A stretch of DNA of 64,000 nt from assembly GCA_021794355.1 (NCBI GenBank), contig JAJYRA010000084.1, positions 59,038 through 123,037 on the forward strand, written 5' to 3'. Below, piece by piece: positions 44,476 through 53,658 of this stretch. This stretch comes from Thermoplasmata archaeon. Lineage in GTDB: Archaea > Thermoplasmatota > Thermoplasmata > Thermoplasmatales > Thermoplasmataceae. How positions within the stretch are numbered: the stretch's first letter is position 1; the number at the start of each line of letters is the position of its first letter. The notes under the pieces are model-generated. The model was given only the letters and a program-made list of their open reading frames with translations, did no database searches and was not told the origin of the DNA. The position numbers and the translations under genes are program-made.

Positions 44476-44709
44476 TCACTCTACAGTTTCTCCAGTAAAT
44501 TCTGCTTCTTTTTCTGTTCTGTGTCTCTTCTTAATAACATATCTGGTGGCGTACCCAGTAATCTCATTGAAATCTTTCTTGGATGCCCCCTGTATGACAG
44601 TCTTCAATAGTTCGCTGTTCTTGTGAAAGTTTTCTGTAAATAGGTCTGGACTGGAATTTACTAGATCTACGGCTATTTTTTTAACGTATTGCGGTCTTAT
44701 GCTCCCCAT
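44476..44709 (-). CDS. rps17e: Small ribosomal subunit protein eS17
   Basis: 77 residues. The start MGSIRPQYVKKIAVDLVNSS and the segment NEITGYATRYVIKKRHR match the archaeal/eukaryotic S17e family, which has no bacterial counterpart. The family is about 60-80 residues long, so the C-terminal acidic extension here is modest. It lies 78 nt upstream of the membrane-complex operon; co-transcription is possible but not evident. Confidence 0.93.
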   Translation of the reverse strand: MGSIRPQYVKKIAVDLVNSSPDLFTENFHKNSELLKTVIQGASKKDFNEITGYATRYVIKKRHRTEKEAEFTGETVE

Positions 44710-45198
44710 ACTAAGGGGGATATGGCAATGGGTTTAAAAATATTTTTAAATTAAAACCCTGAAAATGTTATGTTATAATTCAGGTTACTCAAGGAAACAA
44801 CGATATTTGAAAATTGTCATTCCAATGAATTCCTAAATGGTAGTAATTCGTGACTACACCCCCATATCCTTTATTATGTGGAAAAAATCATATATTTTAT
44901 CTCTTATTATGTTGTTTATAGCATTGAAATCCCCGTTCATTGTTCTCTTTTTTTGAGTGCATCATTATTGAATAGTAACGCAACTGGGATATTGTATTTT
45001 CGTTGTTAAGCTTTGCATTGCGATTTTTTTATATCAAGACAATCTCCGTACTGAATTACTTTAAACTTTTCATAAATCACTTTATAAGATTCACAACCGT
45101 TTCCAGTTCACTTTTTTTGTGATACTATCCTATCTTAAGGGGCTCATATTTGTCAATGACAAAATGATTATAATCCACGATGTCAATCCACAAAGTGA
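44710..45198. other. Gene-poor region with a decayed minus-strand coding remnant
   Basis: No intact gene. On the minus strand, WIDIVDYNHFVIDKYEPLKI, a TAG, then KKSELETVVNLIK and a stop (ending near 45078) read as the tail of a broken gene. Its last 65 nt are repeated in diverged form near 46689-46756, where the same frame gives KKSELEIVVKLMG and a stop. The protein is not recognised. Confidence 0.4.
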
Positions 45199-46010
45199 GT
45201 GACAGAATCGAGTCGCAAAAATGATATCGAGAAAATGAAAGCAAAAGACCTGCGATCAATCAAAGACAATCTCAGGCCCATATATCTGATATAGATACAG
45301 GAATCGACGAATGGCCTTCCAAAAAAAGTAACAAGTACTCAGAAGATACTGTTAATGGTGCCAGAAATAGGCTAGCCCTTTCTTACTGATCCAATGCTTA
45401 TGGCCTTATGAATGAATATGGAGGCGCCAACGATGAAGATTGTGTGGAAACAGCAGACAGGATCGAAAACCTTCAGGATCTTATTAAACTCAGACTGGAA
45501 AATGATACGAGATCGGAAATATTTGAAGAAGCGTTTGAACAATACAGTTATTCTAACTTCGGATTTGATGATAGCCTGAAAGATCTGATGATGGCCCTGT
45601 ACTTGAATAAAAAGGAGTGAAAACTATTTGCAGACAAATTACTACGCACTGGATCTCGCTATGATAAGGAAACTGTTATGCACATAATGACTCTGCTTAC
45701 CTTGAAATGGGGTGATCCAACCTTAGTTTGTGCTGATTATTTCGATCTCCCAATGTATTATAGGAAGAGAAGGGAGAACGTGATAAAGACAGCGGAAGAA
45801 TGGATTGCCAAAGGTGAAGGCAAGCTGGATGACTTTTTCGACCTCCTCTTTGATCGATTCATGAAAATGATAGATAGGTCTTCAGGGGTCGGTTCATCTT
45901 TATTTCCCATACCCTTATCAGCTGGTTGTACCCTAAATCTTAATGGATACGGGAGAATGGATACGAGAGAAGGACCTTATTTTATATTTAACAATGTAAC
46001 CTTAAGTTGA
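45199..46010 (+). pseudogene. Broken gene of unknown function (frameshift and two in-frame TGA)
   Basis: The two short ORFs at 45408 and 45678 are in the same frame, separated only by a TGA at 45618-45620 (LNKKE*KLFADKLLRTGSRY). The frame extends upstream through another TGA (45387-45389, RLALSY*SNAYG) to about 45290. There it must shift to join MKAKDLRSIKDNLRPIYL from GTG 45199. Repaired, this would be a soluble helical protein of about 265 residues (YFDLPMYYRKRRENVIKTAE, LLFDRFMKMIDR). It is not recognised. Codon-like structure is well kept, so decay looks recent. Confidence 0.6.
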
Positions 46011-46128
46011 TCCCTCATAATTTGATTTAAGCAATCATTTCAAGATTTTTCCATAAAATTTGCTGACACTTATTCTTAAGGTCTCAAAAGTTTTTCTTAT
46101 AAATATTACATTGGGATTTTTAACCTAC

Positions 46129-46347
46129 TCAAAGAAGTTTCAAGAATTCTTCCATAGTGAAACCTGCCTGTTTAATTATTGCTCTTAAAATTCCGGGACC
46201 TAGTTCCTTATGGTTTGGCACTGTAATTTTCTTACCAGATCGATTTACAAGCGTGATGTGACTCCCAGCTTGATGATCGAAAACATAATCTCTCTTGGAA
46301 AGAATTTTAATGATGTCTTTCCCCGATAGTACTGGAAGCTTAGGCAT
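46129..46347 (-). CDS. hicA: HicA-type mRNA interferase toxin
   Basis: 72 residues of the double-stranded RNA-binding-like HicA fold: SGKDIIKILSKRDYVFDHQA, then GSHITLVNRSGKKITVPNHK with the catalytic His in GSH. It cuts mRNA when released from HicB. Its start overlaps the hicB end by 8 nt, so production follows the antitoxin. The pair sits in an accessory stretch full of decayed genes. Confidence 0.9.
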   Translation of the reverse strand: MPKLPVLSGKDIIKILSKRDYVFDHQAGSHITLVNRSGKKITVPNHKELGPGILRAIIKQAGFTMEEFLKLL

Positions 46348-46549
46348 CCAGCATTACTTCCTCACCTACATCTTCTGGAATGGGCTCTTTGTGCTTTTTT
46401 AGAGAACCTATATATGATTCTATAGCTTCTTTGGCATTCTCAAGAGCTTCCTCTCTTGTTTTACCCTGAGTAAAGCATCCTGGTAATGCAGGGACATTTA
46501 CAACATAGAACCCTGCTTCATCTTTTTCAAGTATTACTGTATATTTCAC
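46340..46549 (-). CDS. hicB: HicB-type antitoxin
   Basis: 69 residues with the partially degraded RNase H-like HicB fold: MKYTVILEKDEAGFYVVNVP, ALPGCFTQGKTREEALENAK and EAIESYIGSLKK. The C-terminal DNA-binding domain found in longer HicB proteins is missing (it ends GEEVMLDA), so autoregulation, if any, must use another route. It neutralises HicA. Order is antitoxin then toxin. Confidence 0.9.
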   Translation of the reverse strand: MKYTVILEKDEAGFYVVNVPALPGCFTQGKTREEALENAKEAIESYIGSLKKHKEPIPEDVGEEVMLDA

Positions 46550-46759
46550 TAATATATCATGTCAAACAAACCTATAAGGTTTTTTCCTGCAAGTCTATAA
46601 CAGAAATTGATTTCCTTGTCTTTTCTAACATCGTCAATTATTGATTTATCTTTTGAGAAACGCTATATTGGTACCACAAACATGAAAAGACTTTTCATAT
46701 CACCCCATAAGTTTCACAACTATTTCCAATTCACTTTTTTATAATATCACTCTCTCTTG

Positions 46760-46903
46760 AAGAAGACGATTTCTTAAAACATCGACTTCTTGGAAAACCC
46801 TACTTAGTAAGATTCCCTCAACGCAGACGGATAAGCCTTTTCCATCAAGAGTCAATGAATTGACAAAATCCGTTTATGCAGTTATTAGAAATCCTCAGAA
46901 GTC
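46760..46903 (+). repeat. Diverged direct repeat, copy A
   Basis: The best-kept core is CCATCAAGAGTCAATGAATT, shared exactly with copy B 323 nt downstream; the flanking sequence is recognisably similar. Both copies read as peptide tails: here TDKPFPSRVNELTKSVYAVI then RNPQ and a stop further on. It looks like two remnants of one gene family rather than a mobile element, as there are no terminal repeats. Confidence 0.5.
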
Positions 46904-47082
46904 AAATTTGTCGGAATATAAAGAATTTACATAATGGTTATATTTTTAGTATACCAATAAAAAAAGTCGGGAAAAAAATGAATTCATGTATATGGATTGC
47001 AATACCCTTGCAGTGAATAGTCTGAAGATACAGGGAAAGATGGATTGGAATATGAAAAAACAGTGAAAAAGGAAGACATTAG

Positions 47083-47226
47083 ACGATTTCTAAAAACCCC
47101 AGTATCCAGAAGAACCCTAACTTGATAGGTTTCCCCCCAGCACAGACTGATACGCCTTCTCCATCAAGAGTCAATGAATTGAAAGACTCCATTTTTGCGG
47201 TTACTAGAAATCCTCATTGGAAGTAA
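47083..47226 (+). repeat. Diverged direct repeat, copy B
   Basis: Second copy of the sequence at 46760-46903. The frame reads TDTPSPSRVNELKDSIFAVT then RNPHWK and a stop, parallel to copy A. Stops just upstream (TGA-TAG near 47121) show that it is not an intact gene. Confidence 0.5.
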
Positions 47227-47370
47227 ATATAGAACTTGACGATGCCGTTTAGCATACATCTGCATTAAAGCGTATGTTATGACAGTTATCTGCTTTGTTG
47301 AAGCATATTCAAGAATATATCAAGAATAGCCAAACATAAAACTTAACTGAATCCTCTCAATGGGGTCTCT

Positions 47371-48429
47371 ATGATTAACAGAGATCTGGCAAGAGAGGTA
47401 AAAAGCCTTATGCCATCCCGCGAGAGGGATACAGATAGGAATTCCCCTGTATCCATGTGGAACGAGATGGATAGGTTAAGAGGTACACCAGAAGAGACAA
47501 CTGTGGTGATTCTTAGAACCAGAGGGTGCTCCTGGTACGATTTTTCATCTTGTTCCATGTGTGGGTATTTTAATGATGTGAACACAAATATTAGTGTGGA
47601 TAACCTCAAAGTTCAGATAGATAGGGCATACGACTTCATGGAGAGGACCAGAATCCTGAAGATTTTCACTTCGGGTAGCTTTCTTGACCAGAGGGAGGTT
47701 CCAGAAGAAGCGTTCAACTATTTCATGAAAAAGATGTCGGATAAGGTTGAGAAATTATTGGTAGAATCGAGAACTGAATACGTAACTGACAAGATTATGA
47801 AGAAAGTTAAATCCTATGGCGTTGATACAAGAATTGCCATAGGTGTGGAAAGTTCCAACGATTACGTGATAAAAAACATGGTCAATAAGGGAACTACCTT
47901 TTCAAAGTTTATCAACGCTGCAAAGATTCTGAAAAACAACAAAATGGAATTGAGATCATACCTACTACTGAAGCCGCCATATATGTCTGAAGAGGGAGGG
48001 GTGCAGGATGCTATTCAATCCGTCAAAGATTGCGCTCCCTATTCGGATGATATATCTGTAAACCCAATGAATATCCAGAAAAACACACTGGTGGAAAAAC
48101 TGTGGAAAAAAGGTGAATACAGACCACCGTGGCTATGGAGTGTTGTGAGAGTTCTTCTTGAAACTCAAAATGTAAAATCAGATGTAATTTCATACCCAAC
48201 TGGTGGAGATCGGGAGAGGGGGGCACACAATGATGACAGGAACCAAGAGGTTGTGAAATTAATATTCAATGCATCTCTAAATCAGGATTTTAGGGATCTT
48301 GAAGACTACTATAACAGGGCTGACAAGAGAAAATATATGGCACACCTGAAGAATGAAGAATGTTTGCCAATTCAATATGATCTGGATTCGTTCATAAGGA
48401 AGATAAGTGCCGGATCGGTGAAGATTTAA
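47371..48429 (+). CDS. Radical SAM enzyme, archaeosine synthase beta (RaSEA)-like
   Basis: 352 residues. The iron-sulfur motif is RGCSWYDFSSCSMCGYFND, a widened C-x7-C-x2-C pattern of the archaeal RaSEA/COG1244 family rather than plain CxxxCxxC. GVESSNDYVIKNMVNKG and FTSGSFLDQREVP are further radical SAM barrel features. RaSEA works with ArcS to turn the lysine adduct of preQ0-tRNA into archaeosine at position 15. ArcS is not in the window. The thiL start follows its stop with no gap. Confidence 0.8.
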   Translation: MINRDLAREVKSLMPSRERDTDRNSPVSMWNEMDRLRGTPEETTVVILRTRGCSWYDFSSCSMCGYFNDVNTNISVDNLKVQIDRAYDFMERTRILKIFTSGSFLDQREVPEEAFNYFMKKMSDKVEKLLVESRTEYVTDKIMKKVKSYGVDTRIAIGVESSNDYVIKNMVNKGTTFSKFINAAKILKNNKMELRSYLLLKPPYMSEEGGVQDAIQSVKDCAPYSDDISVNPMNIQKNTLVEKLWKKGEYRPPWLWSVVRVLLETQNVKSDVISYPTGGDRERGAHNDDRNQEVVKLIFNASLNQDFRDLEDYYNRADKRKYMAHLKNEECLPIQYDLDSFIRKISAGSVKI

Positions 48430-49395
48430 ATGAAGCTTGAAAATGTCGGGGAAAGAAATATTATAAATAGAATCTTTTCAAATGGAAACATCACACAGAG
48501 TCCGGACGATTGCTCCCTTATGGATGCAGGGGATAGTTATCTCCTTCTTACAACAGACTCAATCAGCGAGAAAGGACATATACCCCAGTATGCCACTCCA
48601 TTTGAAGCAGGTAGATTTTTTGGATCTATTAATCTGAGTGATATTGCGGCAATGGCCGGTAAACCCGAAACATTCATGGCTAGCTTTAATCTTAAGAATG
48701 AACTGGAAATGGATTACATTGAAGAATTTTCCAGAGGTCTGTCCAGTGTTCTTTCAGAATATTCCGTCCAGTATATCGGAGGAGATACCAAGGAATCCGA
48801 TGAAAATATTTTCGTCGGCTTCTGTGTTGGATCCCAGAAGAAAAATCTTGTGAGAAAAAGATCAGACATAGATTCAGACCAGATATTATGCCTCACTGGA
48901 CCCCTGGGAAAAGTTGGTGCAGCCTACGTTGCATATAACAATGGGATAGACGTGAGAGAGTCATCCAGAAGAATGCTTGATATAAAACCAAGGCTGGACG
49001 TGGCGGAAATCATCAGTAAAGAGGGGGCAAAGTTCATGATGGATCTGTCCGATGGTCTCTTTGGATGCATTTCTCAGATGAAAGAAGATTATGGTTTTGG
49101 TTTCAGAGTAGTCGAAAACGAAATAAAAATGGACAGCGATGTTTCAAAGATATCCAACATAACTGGAGTCTCCAGAAGAGATATGGCCATGAATATAGGG
49201 GGGGACTACGAACTCCTATTTACCATAGAGAATGATAATTTTGGAAAATTCTCAAGGGAAATGGAAAGGCAAAACATTGAAGTGAGTTACATAGGAAATA
49301 CATGGGATGGAGAAAATATGATCTTCAATGGAGAAAATTGGGAAAAAATAAAAGGTAAAGGGTGGGAGCATTTCCAGAAAATGAATAATATCTGA
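48430..49395 (+). CDS. thiL: Thiamine-monophosphate kinase
   Basis: 321 residues of the AIR-synthase-like fold. ThiL features are DDCSLMDAGDSYLLLTTDSI, NLSDIAAMAGKPETFMASFN, YIGGDTKESDENIFVGFCVG, FMMDLSDGLFG and NIGGDYELLFTIE. It phosphorylates thiamine monophosphate to the diphosphate cofactor. The ATG comes directly after the TAA of the upstream gene, so the two are translationally coupled. Confidence 0.93.
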   Translation: MKLENVGERNIINRIFSNGNITQSPDDCSLMDAGDSYLLLTTDSISEKGHIPQYATPFEAGRFFGSINLSDIAAMAGKPETFMASFNLKNELEMDYIEEFSRGLSSVLSEYSVQYIGGDTKESDENIFVGFCVGSQKKNLVRKRSDIDSDQILCLTGPLGKVGAAYVAYNNGIDVRESSRRMLDIKPRLDVAEIISKEGAKFMMDLSDGLFGCISQMKEDYGFGFRVVENEIKMDSDVSKISNITGVSRRDMAMNIGGDYELLFTIENDNFGKFSREMERQNIEVSYIGNTWDGENMIFNGENWEKIKGKGWEHFQKMNNI

Positions 49396-49452
49396 AAAAT
49401 GATTGGGGGAATAATTTAAAAAAATTGGTTTCCTTTTTGAATTTTCCTGAGC

Positions 49453-52400
49453 CTATTCAATTTTAGTTATGAATATTTTAAGTTCCCTTCCATCTATATC
49501 CCAGGTCTGTTCCAGTGAATTTTCTCCCTTTATATTCTTTCCAGATTCTTCCAATAGCATTGAATCACAAAGAGTTTCAGAATTGATGGATTTCCCCATT
49601 TTTTTAACGGTTTCATTTATCAGCTCATCACCATTGAGAATTACCCGGATATGTTGATCATATGGGAGGTTCATTTCTTTTCTCATGACCTGTATCCTTC
49701 TTATGATCTCCCTGGCCATGCCCTGTATTTCAAGCTCATGATCCACTTCCGTATTAATATACAGGTTATATGCGTCCTCGCATACCATTGTATAATTGGG
49801 AGAAACCTCATCAAGCACCTCAACTGATCCGTCTGGTAGTTCCTGACCTTCGAAAGAAATTCCCGTGCTTCCTGAAAATGATGCGGCCCTACCGGATTGG
49901 TTGATTTCATCCAGAAATTGGTTAAAGGACTTGAGTTTCTCTTTCAGCAAAGGTGCAACCTTTCCCAGAACTGGTCTCAGGAACTTTTTAACGGGTTTCT
50001 CGTTTTCGCTGATGAACCTTATACTTTTGCAGTTTATTTCATCCCTCACAGGCTCCACTATTTTATCTGTAAACCCTTTTCCTTCCACCAGTATTTCCTT
50101 TAGTGGTTGCCTTCCCTTTATTCCAGCTGCCTGTCTTCCACGCCTTACGGATTCCAGAAGATTGCGGGACAATGCCATCTCCCTTTCCAATTCAGTGTCA
50201 ATGAGTCTTAATTCTGGCTCAGGAAACGTCTCTGCATGGATACTGAGCGATTCTGGATGTAATCTCCTGTATATGGATTCCGTGGTGAATGGGGCAATGG
50301 GTGCAAGAAGTTTACATATGTTCTCAAGTGTGTAAAATAAAGTACTGTATGCAGCATTTTTTTCTCTTTCTTCATTATCTTCCCAGAACCTTCTCCGTGA
50401 AAGCCTGAGGTAGAAATTTGATGTGTCATCTATGAGATCCAATATTCTTGACTGGGCCTGACTGAAATCGTAGGAATCCATGGATAAGCCGACCTCTTTT
50501 ACGATGGAGTTCACCCTGGAAGCCAACCATTTATCAAGATTGTTTGATGATTCCTTCAATCCACCGTATTCATAGTGATCTAGATTTGCGTTGGAGGCAA
50601 AGAATGTATATATATTCAGGAGAGTACCTAGAATCTTTGTTTCCGTTTCCCTGACAGTTTTTTCAACCAGAGGCTTTGGTTTCCATGGAACAGTGGTGTA
50701 AAAGAATAATCTTGAGGCGTCAGGGCCGAACTTTTCAAGCATATCCCGTGCAAGAACTCCATTTCCCTTGCTCTTGCTCATTTTTCTACCCTGAGAATCC
50801 AGTATGAACTCAGCGCAAAATACGTTATCATAGGCATTGGTTCCGAAAAGCATGGTTGATATTACGTGAAGAGTGTAGAACCATCCCCTTGTCTGGTCAA
50901 TGGCTTCAGTGATAAAAGAAACAGGCACCAGCGGTGTTCGTGATCCCGTGAAAGGATAATGCATTGCGGCGTAGGTTGCCGAGCCTGAATCAAACCATGT
51001 ATCAATCACGTAGGGTTCCCTCCTCATCTCCTTTCCACATTCATTGCATTTGAATTTTATTTCATCCACGTAGGGTCTGTGCAGGTCTTCAGGCAGATCA
51101 TGAACGCCCAGCTCCTTCAACTCCTTTACTGAACCCACAGCTTTCATATGACCATTTTCACATACCCAAACTGGTAAAGGTGTGCCCCAATACCTGTTTC
51201 GTGAGAGATTCCAGTCCTTGGCATCTTCTATAAAATTTCCAAATCTTCCGTTCTTTATATACGCAGGTACCCAGTTTACCTTTTCATTATTTTTCACAAG
51301 TTCATTCCTGAATTCTGATACCCTGAGAAACCAGGCTTCGATGGGATAATAGAGAAGGGGTGTACCACACCTGTAACAGAATGGGTAAGAGTGCTCATAT
51401 TTCTCACTTTTCAGAGCCAGGTTATTCTCCTTCAGGTACTTTACGATTTCAAGATCTGCATCCTTCACGAACATACCGGTCCATGGTAAGGATGGATGAT
51501 CAAACTTCCCCTGGAGATTCACTGGGTTGATTAACTTAACCTTTCTCTCCTTACCTATTTCAAAGTCCTCTGACCCAAAGGCAGGAGCAGTATGAACTAT
51601 TCCCGTACCCTCATCAAGGGTAACGTGATTTCCGTGAACTATAACACATACATCTTCCGGTAATTTTATGAAATCGATTGGCCTTTTATATTTAAGTCCC
51701 AAAAGTTCTCTTCCCAGGAATGATCTTTTAATGCGGTAATTATCCTTGAATATTGGTTTGGCAAGATTTTCCGCGACAATATATGCCTGCCCCTGGAACT
51801 CAACTTCTGCATACATTATATTTTCATTTAAGGCAAGGAACATATTCGACGGCAGTGTCCATGGTGTGGTTGTCCATGCAAGTACGAACCTTCCATCTTC
51901 CAGTTTAAACTTTGCATAAACTGACAGATCCTTTGTATCTTCATAACCCTGTGCAAGTTCGTGGGAACTCAGGGTTGTTCCACATCTCGGGCAGTAGGGT
52001 GAGATCCTGTAGTCCCTGTACAGGGTTCCTTCCTCAAAAAGTTTTTTTAATGCCCACCACTCACTTTCTATATAGTCCATTCTCATGGTAACGTAGGCAT
52101 TGTCATGATCTATCCAGAACCCCAATCTGTCGTCTACATCAAGCCATTCCTCCACATACTTGAAAACGCTGTTTTTACAGTACTCATTAAACTTATCCAC
52201 CCCAAACTTTTCAATGTCTGCCTTATTTTTAAAGCCAAAAACTTTTTCTGCTTCAAGTTCAACTGGAAGACCGTGACAGTCCCATCCGGCATCCCTCCTC
52301 CTTATGTTATAACCTTTCATTGTTTTATAACGCAGAACCGTGTCCTTTATGGTTCTGGTCAATGCGTGCCCCACATGAGGGTTTCCATTGGCAGTGGGCG

Positions 52401-52542
52401 GCCCCTCCAGAAATGTGTAGTCTTCCCCTTTTTTTCTGAGATCAGAGATGGTCTTGTAAATTTTTTTCTCGTTCCAGTACTCAAGAACTTCCCTGCTAAG
52501 ATCCTTTGGTTTGGTACCCGATTCAATTTGTAAAAATACCAT
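49453..52542 (-). CDS. ileS: Isoleucyl-tRNA synthetase
   Basis: 1029 residues from ATG 52542 (MVFLQIESGTK). The track start at GTG 52566 adds an unlikely MHTLYCYI. The HIGH-type motif is PTANGNPHVGHA, the CP1 editing domain includes WTTTPWTLPSNMFL, and KMSKS is in GRKMSKSKGNG. The metal-binding CPRCG and CNECG pairs are kept. DWNLSRNRYWGTPLP marks IleRS. It is the long eukaryote/archaeal type. It charges tRNA-Ile. Confidence 0.96.
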   Translation of the reverse strand: MVFLQIESGTKPKDLSREVLEYWNEKKIYKTISDLRKKGEDYTFLEGPPTANGNPHVGHALTRTIKDTVLRYKTMKGYNIRRRDAGWDCHGLPVELEAEKVFGFKNKADIEKFGVDKFNEYCKNSVFKYVEEWLDVDDRLGFWIDHDNAYVTMRMDYIESEWWALKKLFEEGTLYRDYRISPYCPRCGTTLSSHELAQGYEDTKDLSVYAKFKLEDGRFVLAWTTTPWTLPSNMFLALNENIMYAEVEFQGQAYIVAENLAKPIFKDNYRIKRSFLGRELLGLKYKRPIDFIKLPEDVCVIVHGNHVTLDEGTGIVHTAPAFGSEDFEIGKERKVKLINPVNLQGKFDHPSLPWTGMFVKDADLEIVKYLKENNLALKSEKYEHSYPFCYRCGTPLLYYPIEAWFLRVSEFRNELVKNNEKVNWVPAYIKNGRFGNFIEDAKDWNLSRNRYWGTPLPVWVCENGHMKAVGSVKELKELGVHDLPEDLHRPYVDEIKFKCNECGKEMRREPYVIDTWFDSGSATYAAMHYPFTGSRTPLVPVSFITEAIDQTRGWFYTLHVISTMLFGTNAYDNVFCAEFILDSQGRKMSKSKGNGVLARDMLEKFGPDASRLFFYTTVPWKPKPLVEKTVRETETKILGTLLNIYTFFASNANLDHYEYGGLKESSNNLDKWLASRVNSIVKEVGLSMDSYDFSQAQSRILDLIDDTSNFYLRLSRRRFWEDNEEREKNAAYSTLFYTLENICKLLAPIAPFTTESIYRRLHPESLSIHAETFPEPELRLIDTELEREMALSRNLLESVRRGRQAAGIKGRQPLKEILVEGKGFTDKIVEPVRDEINCKSIRFISENEKPVKKFLRPVLGKVAPLLKEKLKSFNQFLDEINQSGRAASFSGSTGISFEGQELPDGSVEVLDEVSPNYTMVCEDAYNLYINTEVDHELEIQGMAREIIRRIQVMRKEMNLPYDQHIRVILNGDELINETVKKMGKSINSETLCDSMLLEESGKNIKGENSLEQTWDIDGRELKIFITKIE

Positions 52543-52676
52543 AATATAACAATAAAGCGTATGCACAATTAGTTAAAAATTTAACCCTTGGCCCATGGAA
52601 CTGTGAAAGATTGTGAATGCAAAAATTTAAATTTCCATTTTAAGTCCGTTCCGTTCATTCAACTTAATAAAGCCGT

Positions 52677-53309
52677 ATGAGATACTTATTCATGGACATA
52701 GATGATTACGAAGAAATGCTTTCAAAAGCTTCGGATGTGCTTGCAAAGGCAACCGTTAATCAGGAGAGACTGAAAATACCAAAAGCTGTCATTATGGAGG
52801 AGGGAAAGGTCACCGTTGTGAGGAACTTCATTGACATAGTTGAGTTGATAAACAGGGACCCGAAGGAGGTGGCTAAATTTTTCACCAAAGAGTTTGGGAT
52901 TGGGGCAACCATTGAGGGAAGAAGATTGATCATTAACAGGAAGGTAACTGAGGAAGATTTTAACAATAAAATGGAACAGTACATGAATGTTTATGTGAGA
53001 TGCTATGAATGTAACTCTCCGGATACCGAAATAGTTAAGGAGGCAAGGGTGAGCCTCATTTCCTGTAAGGCTTGCGGAGCACAACACCCCATAAACATGT
53101 CGAGAGAAATAATGATTGACCGGGATGAAATCAGGGAGAATAAGAAGTACACGGTTACCATTGAATCCATAGGTAAGTCAGGCGAGGGAAGAACGAAACT
53201 ATACGGAACAAGTATTATAGTACCCGGGGTCAAGAAAGGCCAGACCGTGAAGGTTATAGTGAAGAAAATAAGGGACAATACGGCAATTGCGGAGGTCGTG
53301 AAAGATTAA
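52677..53309 (+). CDS. Translation initiation factor aIF2 beta with C-terminal TRAM domain
   Basis: 210 residues from ATG 52677; ATG 52692 (MDIDDYEEML) is equally possible. The aIF2-beta core and its zinc ribbon (CYECNSPDTEIVKEARVSLI, SCKACGAQHPI) occupy residues about 1-145. The last 60 residues (ENKKYTVTIESIGKSGEGRT ... VKVIVKKIRDNTAIAEVV) are a TRAM RNA-binding domain. Most archaeal aIF2-beta proteins lack this tail. It takes part in initiator tRNA delivery with the alpha and gamma subunits. Confidence 0.92.
   Translation: MRYLFMDIDDYEEMLSKASDVLAKATVNQERLKIPKAVIMEEGKVTVVRNFIDIVELINRDPKEVAKFFTKEFGIGATIEGRRLIINRKVTEEDFNNKMEQYMNVYVRCYECNSPDTEIVKEARVSLISCKACGAQHPINMSREIMIDRDEIRENKKYTVTIESIGKSGEGRTKLYGTSIIVPGVKKGQTVKVIVKKIRDNTAIAEVVKD
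53291..53296 (+). promoter_or_regulatory. Shine-Dalgarno that decides the PIN gene start
   Basis: GGAGGT, a near-perfect complement of the 16S 3' end, ends 8 nt before ATT 53305. It is 20 nt and 32 nt from the alternative CTG and GTG. It lies inside the aIF2-beta gene, so chance cannot be excluded. Confidence 0.5.
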
Positions 53310-53658
53310 AATTCTTCTGGACACCAACGTGATCATATATTCTGTAAAACAGAAGATCGATATTATTGCAGAATTGAGACTTTTTAACGGCGATTTTCTG
53401 CCCTGTGTTGGTGATTGTATTATGAGGGAATTAAGAGGACTTTCTGGTAGCAATGTGAATGCATCGGTCGCTCTTACATTGTTCAATGGACTTCCGTCAC
53501 TATCCGGGGAGGGAAAAGGAGATGAGTGTATACTGGATATATGCAAGAGGGAATCAGCAGGTTTATTATCAAACGACAGAAATCTGCTTGAAAGGGCAAA
53601 GGAATTGAACATCAAAACACTGACCCTAAGGGATAAGAGGAGAATTATATGGTATTAG
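53305..53658 (+). CDS. PIN-domain nuclease-like protein, probable ATT start
   Basis: 117 residues if started at ATT 53305: IKILLDTNVIIYSVKQK. The ORF track begins at GTG 53329 and so loses LLDTN, the first strand with the invariant PIN aspartate. Further acidic residues are in MRELRGL, ECILDICKRE and LLSNDRNLLERAKE. It is of the small archaeal PIN group related to rRNA-processing FCF1/Nob1 proteins and VapC. It sits between aIF2-beta and the riboflavin kinase gene, overlapping each, with no antitoxin gene, so an RNA-processing role is more likely than a toxin. Confidence 0.75.
   Translation: MKILLDTNVIIYSVKQKIDIIAELRLFNGDFLPCVGDCIMRELRGLSGSNVNASVALTLFNGLPSLSGEGKGDECILDICKRESAGLLSNDRNLLERAKELNIKTLTLRDKRRIIWY

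Larger units (their letters stand above)
46550..47370. other. Gene-poor region with gene remnants
   Basis: About 820 nt with no intact gene. It contains the repeat at 46689-46756 (copy of 45067-45131) and two diverged copies of a 145-nt sequence (46760-46903 and 47083-47226). AACATAAAACTTAAC near 47333 is the likely promoter area for the gene at 47371. Confidence 0.45.

Noticed and set aside
46689-47226. A CRISPR array or insertion sequence in the repeat-bearing gap
   Set aside because: Repeats occur only twice, are diverged, have no regular spacers or terminal inverted repeats, and no transposase or cas gene is present.
53305-53658. VapC toxin of a toxin-antitoxin pair
   Set aside because: No antitoxin gene is adjacent; the neighbours are aIF2-beta and riboflavin kinase, and the sequence fits the RNA-processing PIN group better.
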